From Streptomyces zinciresistens K42 (GTDB lineage: Bacteria; Actinomycetota; Actinomycetes; Streptomycetales; Streptomycetaceae), in NCBI RefSeq assembly GCF_000225525.1, contig NZ_AGBF01000006.1, forward strand, positions 1 through 64,000: a stretch of 64,000 nucleotides of DNA. Reading direction: 5' to 3'. Positions 8,042 through 17,342 of this stretch are shown here, in pieces. Numbering within the stretch: the stretch's first letter is position 1; each line of letters starts with the position of its first letter. The position numbers were made by a program, and so were the translations under genes. The notes under the pieces are model-generated. The model was given only the letters and a program-made list of their open reading frames with translations. It made no database searches and was not told the origin of the DNA.

Positions 8042-10498
8042 ATGGCCCGCCGCAGCACGAAGACCCCGCCGCCCGACGACGCGTACGAGGAGAAGATCCT
8101 CGACATCGACGTCGTCGACGAAATGCAGGGCTCCTTCCTCGAGTACGCGTACTCGGTCATCTACTCCCGCGCCCTGCCGGACGCCCGCGACGGCCTCAAG
8201 CCGGTGCACCGGCGCATCGTCTACCAGATGAACGAGATGGGCCTGCGCCCCGAACGCGGCTATGTGAAGTGCGCGCGCGTGGTCGGCGAGGTCATGGGCA
8301 AGCTGCACCCGCACGGCGACGCGTCGATCTACGACGCGCTCGTGCGCATGGCGCAGCCCTTCTCGATGCGCCTCCCGCTGGTCGACGGCCACGGCAACTT
8401 CGGCTCGCTGGGCAACGACGACCCGCCGGCCGCGATGCGGTACACCGAGTGCCGGCAGGCCGCGGCGACGAGCCTGATGACCGAGTCGATCGACGAGGAC
8501 ACGGTCGACTTCGCCCCCAACTACGACGGCCAGGAGCGGGAGCCGGTGGCGCTCCCCGCCGCCTTCCCCAACCTCCTGGTCAACGGCGCGTCCGGGATCG
8601 CCGTCGGCATGGCCACGAACATGCCGCCGCACAACCTGGCCGAGGTCGTCGCCGCCGCCCGCCATCTGATCCGCCATCCGAACGCGGATCTGGACACCCT
8701 GATGAAGTTCGTCCCGGGCCCCGACCTGCCCACCGGCGGCCGGGTCGTCGGCCTCTCCGGCATCCGGGACGCGTACGAGACGGGCCGCGGCACCTTCAAG
8801 ATCCGCGCCACGGTCGAGATCGAGACCGTGACCGCCCGCCGCAAGGGCCTGGTCGTCACCGAGCTGCCGTTCGCGGTCGGCCCGGAGAAGGTCATCGCCA
8901 AGATCAAGGATCTGGTCGGCTCGAAGAAGCTCCAGGGCATCGCCGACGTCAAGGACCTCACCGACCGCGAGCACGGCCTGCGTCTGGTCATCGAGATCAA
9001 GAACGGCTTCGTGCCGGAGGCGGTCCTGGAGCAGCTGTACAAACTGACGCCGATGGAGGAGTCCTTCGGCATCAACAACGTCGCGCTGGTCGACGGCCAG
9101 CCGCTCACGCTGGGTCTCAAGGAGCTGCTGGAGGTCTATCTCGACCACCGCTTCGAGGTCGTCCGGCGCCGCAGCGAGTTCCGCCGCACCAAGCGGCGCG
9201 ACCGCCTGCACCTGGTCGAGGGGCTGCTGACCGCGCTCGTCGACATCGACGAGGTCATCCGCCTGATCCGCTCCAGCGACAACTCCGCGCAGGCCAAGGA
9301 GCGCCTGATGGAGCACTTCTCGCTGAGCGAGGTGCAGACCCAGTACATCCTGGACACCCCGCTGCGCCGGCTCACCAGGTACGACCGGATCGAACTGGAG
9401 GCGGAGAAGGACCGGCTCAACGAGGAGATCGCCGAGCTGACCCGCATCCTCGACTCGGACGCGGAACTGCGCAAGCTGGTCTCCGCCGAACTGGCCTCGG
9501 TGGCGAAGAAGTTCGGCACCGAGCGGCGTACGGTCCTGCTGGAGGCGGCGGGCACCGCGGTCTCCGCCGTGCCGCTCCAGGTGGCCGACGACCCGTGCCG
9601 GGTGCTGGTGTCGTCGACGGGGCTGCTGGCCCGTACGGCCAACGGCGACCCGTTCGCGGAGGACGGCGACGCCAGGCGCTCCAAGCACGACGTGATCGTC
9701 TCGGCGGTGCCGGCCACGGCGCGGGGCGAGGTGGGCGCGGTGACCTCCCTGGGCCGGCTGCTGCGGATCAGCGTCGTGGACCTGCCGCAGCTGCCGGAGA
9801 CGGCGGCGCGGCCGAACCTCGCGGGCGGCGCGCCGGTCTCGGAGTTCGTCTCCCTGGGCGACGGCGAGACCTTGGTCTGCCTGATCACGCTCGACGAGTC
9901 CTCGCCGGGGCTGGCCCTCGGCACGGAACAGGGCGTCGTCAAGCGCGTGGTGCCCGACTACCCGTCCAACAAGGAGGAGTTGGAGGTCATCACCCTCAAG
10001 GAGGGCGACCGGATCGTCGGCGGGGTCGAGCTGCGCACCGGCGAGGAGGACCTCGTCTTCATCACGGACGACGCGCAACTGCTGCGCTACCAGGCCGCGC
10101 AGGTCCGTCCGCAGGGCCGCCCGGCCAGCGGGATGGCGGGCGTGAAGCTCACGGAGGGCGCGAAGGTCATCTCCTTCACGGCCGTCGACCCGGCGGTGGA
10201 CGCGGTGGTGTTCACGGTCGCGGGTTCGCGCGGCACGCTGGACGACTCGGTCCAGACGACGGCCAAGCTCACCCCGTTCGACCAGTACCCGCGCAAGGGC
10301 CGCGCCACGGGCGGTGTGCGCTGCCAGCGGTTCCTCAAGGGCGAGGACTGCCTGTCCCTGGCCTGGGCGGGCGCGGTCCCGGCGCGCGCCGCGCAGAAGA
10401 ACGGCACACCGGTCGACCTGCCGGAGATGGACCCGCGCCGGGACGGCTCGGGAGTGTCGCTGGCGAAGACGGTCTCGGTGGTGGCGGGACCGGTCTAG
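8042..10498 (+). CDS. parC: DNA topoisomerase IV subunit A
   Basis: 818 residues from the ATG at 8042, with AGAAGGAG 10 nt upstream. ParC is the DNA-cleaving subunit that, with ParE, decatenates daughter chromosomes. The active-site tyrosine is Tyr134 in AAMRYTECR. The winged-helix region (KLHPHGDASIYDALVRMAQP) and a C-terminal beta-pinwheel (repeated GEVGAVTSLGRLLR-like strands) are present. I call it topoisomerase IV rather than GyrA because a parE-type B subunit lies in the same neighbourhood, as in other Streptomyces, and it is not next to gyrB. Its TAG stop overlaps the TAG of the converging GTPase remnant on the other strand (shared CTAG). Confidence 0.95.
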   Translation: MARRSTKTPPPDDAYEEKILDIDVVDEMQGSFLEYAYSVIYSRALPDARDGLKPVHRRIVYQMNEMGLRPERGYVKCARVVGEVMGKLHPHGDASIYDALVRMAQPFSMRLPLVDGHGNFGSLGNDDPPAAMRYTECRQAAATSLMTESIDEDTVDFAPNYDGQEREPVALPAAFPNLLVNGASGIAVGMATNMPPHNLAEVVAAARHLIRHPNADLDTLMKFVPGPDLPTGGRVVGLSGIRDAYETGRGTFKIRATVEIETVTARRKGLVVTELPFAVGPEKVIAKIKDLVGSKKLQGIADVKDLTDREHGLRLVIEIKNGFVPEAVLEQLYKLTPMEESFGINNVALVDGQPLTLGLKELLEVYLDHRFEVVRRRSEFRRTKRRDRLHLVEGLLTALVDIDEVIRLIRSSDNSAQAKERLMEHFSLSEVQTQYILDTPLRRLTRYDRIELEAEKDRLNEEIAELTRILDSDAELRKLVSAELASVAKKFGTERRTVLLEAAGTAVSAVPLQVADDPCRVLVSSTGLLARTANGDPFAEDGDARRSKHDVIVSAVPATARGEVGAVTSLGRLLRISVVDLPQLPETAARPNLAGGAPVSEFVSLGDGETLVCLITLDESSPGLALGTEQGVVKRVVPDYPSNKEELEVITLKEGDRIVGGVELRTGEEDLVFITDDAQLLRYQAAQVRPQGRPASGMAGVKLTEGAKVISFTAVDPAVDAVVFTVAGSRGTLDDSVQTTAKLTPFDQYPRKGRATGGVRCQRFLKGEDCLSLAWAGAVPARAAQKNGTPVDLPEMDPRRDGSGVSLAKTVSVVAGPV

Positions 10499-11215
10499 GC
10501 CCGCGGATCCGGGGACGCCTTCTCCCGGGGCTCCTCCTCCCGGGGCTCCTCCTCCGGGTCGCGCACGTAGCGCAGTACGCCCCACATGCCGTGCTCGTCG
10601 GCGGTGTGCGGGGCGTCGCTCCGGCACGCCTCCAGTTCCTTGCGCAGGGTCGCGGCGTCGATGCCGGAGCCGATGAGGACGAGCCGGGTGACCGGGGCCT
10701 CGCCGCGCGGCCACGGCTCGGGGGTGAAGCGCAGGAAGCGGCCGACGGCGTGGACGCCGTAGCGGTTGCGGACGTCGTGCGCCCCGAAGCCGACGTGCCC
10801 CTTGATCCGGTACAGCCCCTCCGGCCGGGTGTCGAGGAAGGCCATCAACCGGCGCGGGTCGAGGGGTACTTCGGAGGTGAAGGAGAGGCTGTCGTAGCGG
10901 GCGTGCGGATGCTCGCCGTGCGCATCGGACCGGCCGGTCCCGTCGGGCGCGCGGAGGTCGTCGAAGGAGAGCTGTCCGACGCGCTCCGCGGCGGGCCGGC
11001 GGTCGAAGAGGAGGCCGGGGTCGATCCGGCCGTACCGGGCGGGCACGACGGCCGCGCTCCCGGCGAGCTGCCGGACCAGGCCGAGCACCCGTTCCCCGGC
11101 GTCCGTCCGGTCGAGCTTGTTGACCACGACCAGGTCGGCGAGGGCCAGATGCCGGTCGATCTCGGGGTGCCTGGCCCGGGTGTCGTCGAACTCGGCGGCG
11201 TCGACGACCTCGACC
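10495..11215 (-). pseudogene. COG0523 (CobW-like) GTPase, C-terminal fragment split off by an insertion
   Basis: About 240 residues of host gene beginning at VEVVDAAEFDDTRARHPEID. They include the G-domain motif ADLVVVNKLDR (the NKxD base-recognition motif) and a CobW C-terminal domain (VGFGAHDVRNRYGVHAVGRF). The matching N-terminal half lies at 17353-17738. Joining the two at the shared GGTC restores a continuous reading frame through GIVYGGLV and EVVDAAEFDD. Upstream codons in this frame (to an apparent ATG at 11472) come from the inserted element, so any protein made would lack the P-loop. COG0523 proteins are GTP-dependent metal chaperones, often for zinc. Confidence 0.88.
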
Positions 11216-11428
11216 TTCTCTGCACCAACGCGGGCTGGCTTTGCAGCACACCGGGATTCGAACACCGAGTGAGTCGCCTGCCGTAGTCCGAGGCGCAGCC
11301 AGCACTTGATCGCGCTGCGTTGATCCTCCACGACAGTGGCTGGTGCCGTTCCCGCAGCGGATGAGAAATCATGTTGGCCGGCTGCCGGTGAGCTGCGAAG
11401 ATGCGTCCGTTTCCCATCCGGAGGAAAT

Positions 11429-12535
11429 TTGTTCGTTTTCGTGTGTGCGGGATGCGGGGCCGAGTTGACCATCCCGCTGTCCCAGGTCTCACTGCCGGTC
11501 CACGCACGTCAGCAGTACGGGAACGGGGCCCAGCTTCCGGTGCTCATGGAGTCAGGGACGTTTGCCGTGGACCCGGAACCCTGGGGAGGGCCGTGGCGGA
11601 TGTGGGACGAGATTGATCCGGGCGAGGCTGAGGCACGCGGTATCTACGCTCCGGTCCACGCCCTGTCCGACGGCACGACCGGGGCGAATGTCATCGCGCC
11701 CGGTGATATCCGCGGAACCCGGCTGATTCCTGAGAAGCGTGGCGGTGCCTGCTGTGGCCTCGACGGGGCCGACGGGCCCAACATGGCCTGCGAGGCATGC
11801 GACCTCCCCGTGGCAACCAGGGTCGACGATTGCTCCCTCTGGCAGATGGTGCGACTCGGCTCAGACGTCGTGCACCGCGTCCCCGTCGACGGTATGCACG
11901 CCGCGCCGCTCTCCTGGGCGGAGCTGGCAGAGACGGGGGAGAAGACGCCCCCGTTCGAGCCGATCGCCACGTGGGGAGGACGGCTGGGGCCGAACCACTA
12001 CTGGTCGTGGAGTCCGCAGTGGGAGGCGGCAGCCGGCCAGGCACTCGCCCACCTGCTCATCGCTTCCCAGGGGCAGCCGGTGGAGGTCCCGGGCGGCCTG
12101 ACCGCGGACGTCTTCCAACGCGCGCTCGACGCCTTGCTGCCGGCAGGCACCCCGAAGCGGCGCGCCGTCCTGGCCGGACCGGGACAGCCCTCCCCGGACG
12201 CGGGCGTCGACATCCTCCTCATCCCCGTCCACCCCCAGACGGGCCGGACCTGGACCCCTGCCGACCCGACCGCACCGGCATACCTGGTGCCCCTGCCGCT
12301 GGGGGTGTGGCTGTGGCTGGCCTCTCCCGAACCGAACTTGCCGGTTCCCGCGTCGGGCCGCATAGCCCGAGATGTCCTCCGCGACTACCCGCCCCCGCTG
12401 CTCCCCAACCACCTGTTCCGTGCCGACCGGGGAACGTTCCAACACACCTTGGTCCGGCTACCAGCCGTACGCAGCCCATGGCTGCGCCCGATCCTTGAGA
12501 CCCTCACGCAGAACACCTCGGCTGGCCTCTTCTGA
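11429..12535 (+). CDS. Uncharacterised passenger protein with N-terminal CxxC motif
   Basis: About 368 residues if started at the TTG at 11429 (M-F-V-F-V-C-A-G-C-G), with GGAGGA immediately upstream. A GTG at 11441 is possible and is better spaced from that site. The N-terminus looks like half of a zinc ribbon (CAGCGAEL). A second Cys cluster follows in the middle (ACCGLDGADGPNMACEACDL). The C-terminal third is proline-rich with no domain I can name. Similar proteins are widespread in Streptomyces with no known function. It is the only gene of the element on the plus strand. I recognise no enzyme motif, signal peptide or membrane segment. Confidence 0.7.
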   Translation: MFVFVCAGCGAELTIPLSQVSLPVHARQQYGNGAQLPVLMESGTFAVDPEPWGGPWRMWDEIDPGEAEARGIYAPVHALSDGTTGANVIAPGDIRGTRLIPEKRGGACCGLDGADGPNMACEACDLPVATRVDDCSLWQMVRLGSDVVHRVPVDGMHAAPLSWAELAETGEKTPPFEPIATWGGRLGPNHYWSWSPQWEAAAGQALAHLLIASQGQPVEVPGGLTADVFQRALDALLPAGTPKRRAVLAGPGQPSPDAGVDILLIPVHPQTGRTWTPADPTAPAYLVPLPLGVWLWLASPEPNLPVPASGRIARDVLRDYPPPLLPNHLFRADRGTFQHTLVRLPAVRSPWLRPILETLTQNTSAGLF

Positions 12536-12654
12536 CCGTCCGGCATCGCACAGCACCAGACTCTCGTGCCTCCCAAAGTGGTCGACATCTGCTTCCCATC
12601 TCGTGCACAAAGTCAGCGGGCGTGAGAAGTCCGAAGGAGCGTGACCGCGCCGGA

Positions 12655-12953
12655 TCAGTAACGGAATCGGGCGACTTCTCCCTCGATCCGAATCAGGAAC
12701 TCCGTGATCGGGGCTGCGCCGCTGTCTGGAACGAGGGCAAGGTCTTGGGCGTAGATCGTCTCGTCTGCGGCCAGGCCGCATCCTCGTCACCACGGCGCCA
12801 GGCATCACGGGAAGCGGCGAACAGGGGAGCAAGCCCTTCCCAGGCTGGGCCGGGTTCGAAGCGACAGTCGGACCAGAACATGTCGCCGCTTTCGAGGGCC
12901 AAGGTTCCCACCAGCCGCTCACCCTGTCTGAGCTGCCAACTCCGCTCCGCCAT
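12655..12953 (-). pseudogene. Small uncharacterised passenger gene with a frameshift
   Basis: The first part, from ATG 12953, reads MAERSWQLRQGERLVGTLAL through FEPGPAWEGLAPLFAASRDA. Near 12770-12782 the natural continuation moves to another frame, which ends in ITEFLIRIEGEVARFRY and a stop at 12655. The span is 299 nt, one short of a multiple of three, so loss of a single base in GATGCGGCCTGGCC explains it. Read in one frame the protein is only 86 residues with a nonsense tail (ending QTAAQPRSRSS). The reconstructed form is about 99 residues, resembling small hypothetical proteins common in Streptomyces. It may be a real mutation or a sequencing error. Confidence 0.75.
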
Positions 12954-12971
12954 GTTCCCCTCCCGCGGTCG

Positions 12972-13583
12972 TTACTGATCGTTCGACTCTATGCCGTGGG
13001 TGTGGTCGCAGGGTCGCTGAACCTCCAGGACGACTGCCGTCCCGGCCACGGATCGGTCCTCGTGCATGGTGATCACTTGGCCGGGCTCAAGATGCTGCCA
13101 CTGCTGAGGGTCAAGGGGCGCGAGTCGCACCGAGGCTCGCCCGCCAGGTTCGAGGAAGGGCGTGCGCTCAACCCAGAGCACGGCGATGTTGAGGGCCGGT
13201 TCGCCGGTCGGGGTTCGGTTTCCGATGTCCCACATCGGTCGCAGGACGCCGGCGCCGGAGATGGGCGTCTGTCGTCTGGCCTCGGCGGCCGGGCGGAGGG
13301 TGAGGTCGGCCCGGATGATGCCGTTGCGCGTCTCGTAGCCGCGCCAGCGGCACCAGGCCGCACTCGTCTCCAGCCGCATCTGCTCGGCTGCGGTGGCCAG
13401 GGCTTCCCAGAAGCCGAGCGGAAGCGGCTGGACGTCTCCGAGCTCCTCCAGCAGCCCGAGAGCCACCTCCCACTCATCCTGGATGAGGTACTCCCAGACG
13501 TCGGCCACCGTGATGTCGTTCTCGGTGGCCATTTCCTCGGGGACGAGCAGGGAAGCGGCTTCCAGCAGCTTGGGAACATCCAT
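12972..13583 (-). CDS. Uncharacterised passenger protein with a C-terminal beta-barrel-like segment
   Basis: 203 residues from ATG 13583. The N-terminal ~90 residues look alpha-helical (ADVWEYLIQDEWEVALGLLE). The C-terminal half is rich in beta-strand patterns, ending with LEPGQVITMHEDRSVAGTAV. That segment is reminiscent of the EF-Tu domain-II/III-type barrel tail in small actinobacterial proteins, but this is a resemblance only. It lies between the small frameshifted gene and the large recombinase on the same strand, 47 bp downstream of the latter, so it may be co-transcribed with the recombinases. I do not recognise a function. Confidence 0.7.
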   Translation of the reverse strand: MDVPKLLEAASLLVPEEMATENDITVADVWEYLIQDEWEVALGLLEELGDVQPLPLGFWEALATAAEQMRLETSAAWCRWRGYETRNGIIRADLTLRPAAEARRQTPISGAGVLRPMWDIGNRTPTGEPALNIAVLWVERTPFLEPGGRASVRLAPLDPQQWQHLEPGQVITMHEDRSVAGTAVVLEVQRPCDHTHGIESNDQ

Positions 13584-13630
13584 GCGCCTGATTCTGACCC
13601 AGGCCGCGTTTCTGGTGTTCGCAGTGCTGC

Positions 13631-16000
13631 TTACCTCTCTGTGGCCTGGGGTTTCTGATGCGGGATCGGAGGCATTCCAAGGGAGACAGGATCGCTGCGC
13701 TGGAAACGGCGGGCCTGCTCGCGCTTGCTCCGCAAGAAGGTGAGCGTCAGATCGAGACCCTCGATCTCGCCTCGCCAGTCCTCTTCGACAGCTCGCCTAC
13801 GGCGGGCGATGAGGTCCTCCTCCAACTCGTTGAGGCGGGGAAGCATCTTCGGGTTGATGCTGAGCATCGGGCAGCGGATGCAGGCGTGCTCGTGCGCGCA
13901 CGGGGTGCCGTAGGGACGGCCACAGGAGCCGAGTTCCACGCGGCGCTTGTCGAAGTGCTCCTGGAAGTCCTCCCACTCGTCCCGGGTCGGCTCCCGGTAC
14001 TCCTCCACTGGTCGCGTTCCTCGGCGTCGGGCGAGGAACTGGTGGTAGTGGCTGATGACGTCCTCGTCGAAGACCGCAACGTAGCCGCGGGTGGTGCGGA
14101 TGTCGAGGTGCCCGAGCAGGGCGGCACCGATATGAATGGGCAGACCGTTGTTCACCAGCTCGGTCGCGAACAGACGTCGGAAGTCGTGCGGGGCGAAGTG
14201 CACGTTGGCGAACTCCGGGTGCGTGGCGGCCAGCTCATTGCACGCACGTCGCACGATGCGCCACACCGTCGTGCTGGACATGCCGCGCTGGCTGCTGCTG
14301 TGGACCGTCTGGAAGAGGTAGGGAAGCTCCTCGCTCCACACCTTCTCGTGCAGGTCGTATCGGGCGCAGACCGGGACGGTGCCGTGTTCCTCGCGGTGGC
14401 GGCGGATGACCTGGGCGATGACGTGGAACAGCTCGGCCGACATGGGGATGACGCGTTCACGGTCGCTCTTGGACGGGCTGATGACCAGGAGCGCGACGAC
14501 CTCGCCGTTGGGGCGCTGGTACTGCCTGACGCTGAGGTGGCTCAGTTCGGTGAGTTCCTCGGCGCGCAGGCCGGCCAGCCGGAGTGTCTCCACGACGGCC
14601 CACTGCCAGAACGCGGCGTTCTCATCCTGGGAGACGCGTACGAGGTCGCCAGTGGTGCGGTTGACCACACGGACCGGGGGCCGGTTGTGGCGCTCGTTGC
14701 AAGACACCCGCAGCCATGTGGTGCCGTCGTGCACGAACTCTTCGCCGGGGTTCACGCTCTGCGCAGCCTTGAGCAGCTCTCTGCGCTGGTGCCAGGTGTC
14801 GTTGACGTGCTGGGAGAGGATCGGCAGCAGCGGCTGGCGGACTCGCGTGCGGTTGGCGATCCGTTCGTTCAGGCGGCGCCGGCGCAGCTGGAAGTGGCGC
14901 AGGTCGGCATCCCGGACCGGGCAGGGCGCGACCCATTTCGCCCACCGCTCGGGCTCGGCGACGGACCAGGTGTGCAGGTCGAGGTAGAGGGACCGGACCG
15001 CCAGCAGCGGGCCGTCCATGTCCAGGCGCGGCTTGCCGCCGGGCAGGACCAGCAGCTTCTCCTTCCACTGTGTGAAGGTCTCCTCCGACAGCCGCAGGTC
15101 AACCTGCTCAGGATTGATCTCCTCGATCACCTTCCAGAACGTCTTGACCAGGCGGGTGATCAGGTGCCGCAGGGTCGAGTAGTCCAGCTCGGCGGAGCGG
15201 CGGCGTACGTACTCCACCAACAGGTCTCGCACCTCGCGGTTGCGCAGCTGATGGCGGTCTACGGCTTCCTCGATCGACAACTGCCCCCGGGTGACAGCAG
15301 CCCGCAGAGTTCGCGGAGCGGAGCGCGGAAACTGCCCCATCTCGTGCAACACCGGCCAAGCCAGTGTTCCGGAGAAGGTGCCCGATTCGGCATCTTCCCC
15401 GGCCAGAGCATGGGCTCGGCATTCGACGGCGTAGTGCAGCAGGGCCTCGGGCGTGAGCCCGTCCAGGTCGATCCCGAAGACCGTCAACGCGTAGCAGACG
15501 TCGGACTTCGCCCGGCCACGACGGGAGGAGCCGACGGGCAGCTGATCAACCCGCTCGCAGAACTCCTCCAGCCACGGATCATTCGCGATGCTGGGGAACC
15601 ACGGGGTGTAGCGGGTGAAGGTGTTGGAGCGCAGGCCCAGCAGCGTGGGTCGGATCAACCGCATGGCGAAGCAACGGCCCGCCGCCGCGCTCAGCCGACG
15701 ACTCAGGGCACGGTCGTCTCCTGCGACCCGGCCGACGGGAATGCCCGCATCATGGCCGGCCGCTTCCCAGCGCTCCTGCCAGGTATCTCCGGGAAATCCG
15801 GTCAGGTAGCCGAGGAACTCCTGCATTTCCTGACGTGCTCGCCACGTCTTGGAACCGGCAGGCAGGAAGTGTCCGATGACCACTTCGGTGATCTCCTCCA
15901 CCGAGGCCGTCGCGAAGTCCCCAAGCGAGCGAGGCGGCCGCATCGGCCGTGGCGGAGGGGCGGGAATGATGGCAGTAGGCGCGAAGTTTCCGGTCGACAC
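13631..16000 (-). CDS. Large tyrosine recombinase, Tn554 TnpB-like
   Basis: About 789 residues from the GTG at 16000, which has AAGG upstream. The frame is open further 5' but overlaps the preceding gene and offers no better start. The catalytic domain is at roughly residues 500-690: the first Arg in LRAEELTEL, Lys in PSKSDRERVIPM, HDFRR, GHLD, and the nucleophile in TRGYVAVFDED. The C-terminus carries CGRPYGTPCAHEHACIRC, the Cys/His tail I associate with Tn554 TnpB-type recombinases. The long N-terminal region is family-specific. It acts with the preceding recombinase to excise and insert the element. Confidence 0.88.
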   Translation of the reverse strand: MSTGNFAPTAIIPAPPPRPMRPPRSLGDFATASVEEITEVVIGHFLPAGSKTWRARQEMQEFLGYLTGFPGDTWQERWEAAGHDAGIPVGRVAGDDRALSRRLSAAAGRCFAMRLIRPTLLGLRSNTFTRYTPWFPSIANDPWLEEFCERVDQLPVGSSRRGRAKSDVCYALTVFGIDLDGLTPEALLHYAVECRAHALAGEDAESGTFSGTLAWPVLHEMGQFPRSAPRTLRAAVTRGQLSIEEAVDRHQLRNREVRDLLVEYVRRRSAELDYSTLRHLITRLVKTFWKVIEEINPEQVDLRLSEETFTQWKEKLLVLPGGKPRLDMDGPLLAVRSLYLDLHTWSVAEPERWAKWVAPCPVRDADLRHFQLRRRRLNERIANRTRVRQPLLPILSQHVNDTWHQRRELLKAAQSVNPGEEFVHDGTTWLRVSCNERHNRPPVRVVNRTTGDLVRVSQDENAAFWQWAVVETLRLAGLRAEELTELSHLSVRQYQRPNGEVVALLVISPSKSDRERVIPMSAELFHVIAQVIRRHREEHGTVPVCARYDLHEKVWSEELPYLFQTVHSSSQRGMSSTTVWRIVRRACNELAATHPEFANVHFAPHDFRRLFATELVNNGLPIHIGAALLGHLDIRTTRGYVAVFDEDVISHYHQFLARRRGTRPVEEYREPTRDEWEDFQEHFDKRRVELGSCGRPYGTPCAHEHACIRCPMLSINPKMLPRLNELEEDLIARRRRAVEEDWRGEIEGLDLTLTFLRSKREQARRFQRSDPVSLGMPPIPHQKPQATER

Positions 16001-16073
16001 CCGGCCTTCGGCACTCTCATGACGGCGGACCCGATTGGTCGTCGGGCCTGCAAGCCGCAGGCTGTCGCCGACT

Positions 16074-17312
16074 TTAGCGCCCGGCACCGAACACCGCCTC
16101 GATGTCGCTCGCCTCGTATCGCTGCGGCCACGTGGTCGCCTGGACCGGCCGTGCGTAGTGCTCTGCGAGCTTGTCCACCAGGTCATCCAGCCCGACCACG
16201 GTGTAAAGCGCCGTGGTGCTGATATGGGCATGTCGCAGGATCGTCTGCACCTCCACCAGCGTCAACTCCGGGTCGCGGGCGAGTCGGGTCGCGGCGGTGT
16301 GCCGCAGGTCGTGCAGCGTCCAGTTCGCCCCGATCGCTTCGTCCGCGCGCTGGATGATGCGGCGGGCCGCCCAGTAGGTCAGCGGTCTCGGCTGGCCGCG
16401 GCGGGTGCGCCAGAGTGGCATGCCGTCGGGTGGGAGTCCGGCCTCCTCCAGGTAGGCGGCGAGGTGGGCGAGGGCCTCGGGCGATACCGGGACCGGTTGT
16501 CGGGCCCGGCTGCCTTTGGAGATCACCCACAACTGGCCCTTGGTCCAGTCGACGTCTCCGAGTTCGACCCCGAGCAGTTCGGATGCTCGGGCGCCAGACG
16601 AGACGTAGCAGGACAGCAATGCCCGGTCCCGTGCGCACTTCATCTGAGTGAACAGTTCGTCCCACTGGTGATCGGGCAGTGCCCGCGGTTGCCGGGCAGG
16701 CACCTTCGGCCGCAGCCGACCGCGCCGGTACGCGGCGCGAGCCTCGATCGGCGACAGGTGCGCGAGCGCAGCACGGCGTGCCCTGTTCTCAGGCACCGGG
16801 TTCACCACCGGACCCCGGCCGAAGTGCAGGTGAAAGGCGTAGAACCCATGAACTGCCGACAGGTTGTGAGCGATGGTCACCGGCGCGTACCCGGCCCGAA
16901 GAGTCGGCTTGCCCGTCTTCGGGTTCACCGTCCCGGCCCGGTGGCCACCGGCGCGGCGCTGGCGCTGTGGGTTGCGGGCCGAACGGAGCCAGCCCACCAA
17001 CGCGGCGGTCTCCGCCTCGGTGGCCTGTTCCCAGCCCACATCCAGTGCCCAGAGCACCCGGTACCAGCGCAGCAGGTCAAAGCCGTAGCTGCGGCATGTC
17101 AGCGGGCTGGCATCGCCCAGCATCCGGTCCCGAAGGTAACTGCTGACCGGCTCGATCTCCCGACCAGCAGCATCCACCACCCGCCACGGCAGCGAAGGCG
17201 ACTCGCCTTCTACCACCGCCCCCATCCGGGGCAGCCGTACCCGGCCGTCAATCAGATCTCGATGAATCGAAGGAGCTTCATGCACCCCCGCATGCTCGTG
17301 AACCAAGGTCAC
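16074..17312 (-). CDS. Tyrosine recombinase/integrase, Tn554 TnpA-like
   Basis: 412 residues. A SAM-like N-terminal DNA-binding domain (SPLTCRSYGFDLLRWYRVLW) is followed by a complete catalytic domain: Arg in SSGARASELLGV, Lys in VISKGSRARQPVPV, HDLRHTAATRL, then LRHAHISTTALYTVV with the tyrosine. It is the first gene reading in from the right end of the element, whose boundary is about 40 bp upstream of the start. The larger recombinase follows on the same strand, making the two-recombinase operon typical of Tn554-type elements. It probably sets target choice, here the GTPase gene. Confidence 0.9.
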   Translation of the reverse strand: MTLVHEHAGVHEAPSIHRDLIDGRVRLPRMGAVVEGESPSLPWRVVDAAGREIEPVSSYLRDRMLGDASPLTCRSYGFDLLRWYRVLWALDVGWEQATEAETAALVGWLRSARNPQRQRRAGGHRAGTVNPKTGKPTLRAGYAPVTIAHNLSAVHGFYAFHLHFGRGPVVNPVPENRARRAALAHLSPIEARAAYRRGRLRPKVPARQPRALPDHQWDELFTQMKCARDRALLSCYVSSGARASELLGVELGDVDWTKGQLWVISKGSRARQPVPVSPEALAHLAAYLEEAGLPPDGMPLWRTRRGQPRPLTYWAARRIIQRADEAIGANWTLHDLRHTAATRLARDPELTLVEVQTILRHAHISTTALYTVVGLDDLVDKLAEHYARPVQATTWPQRYEASDIEAVFGAGR

Positions 17313-17342
17313 GGAGTCGAGCCGTGGCCTGAGCTAGTGCAG

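Noticed and set aside
8000-8200. Assigning the parC-like protein as GyrA.
   Set aside because: A gyrA would normally sit beside gyrB near the origin. Here the parE-like gene and gene order match the Streptomyces topoisomerase IV locus.
11245-11275. tRNA-like segment: GGGATTCGAACAC resembles the complement of a tRNA T-loop near the left end of the Tn554-like element.
   Set aside because: The T-stem does not pair properly and I see no anticodon or acceptor stem. The element interrupts a protein gene, not a tRNA.
7831-11305. Very long open frames (over 1,000 codons) overlapping parC on both strands.
   Set aside because: They are antisense or shifted frames of parC with Arg/Gly/Pro-rich nonsense composition, expected in 72% GC DNA.
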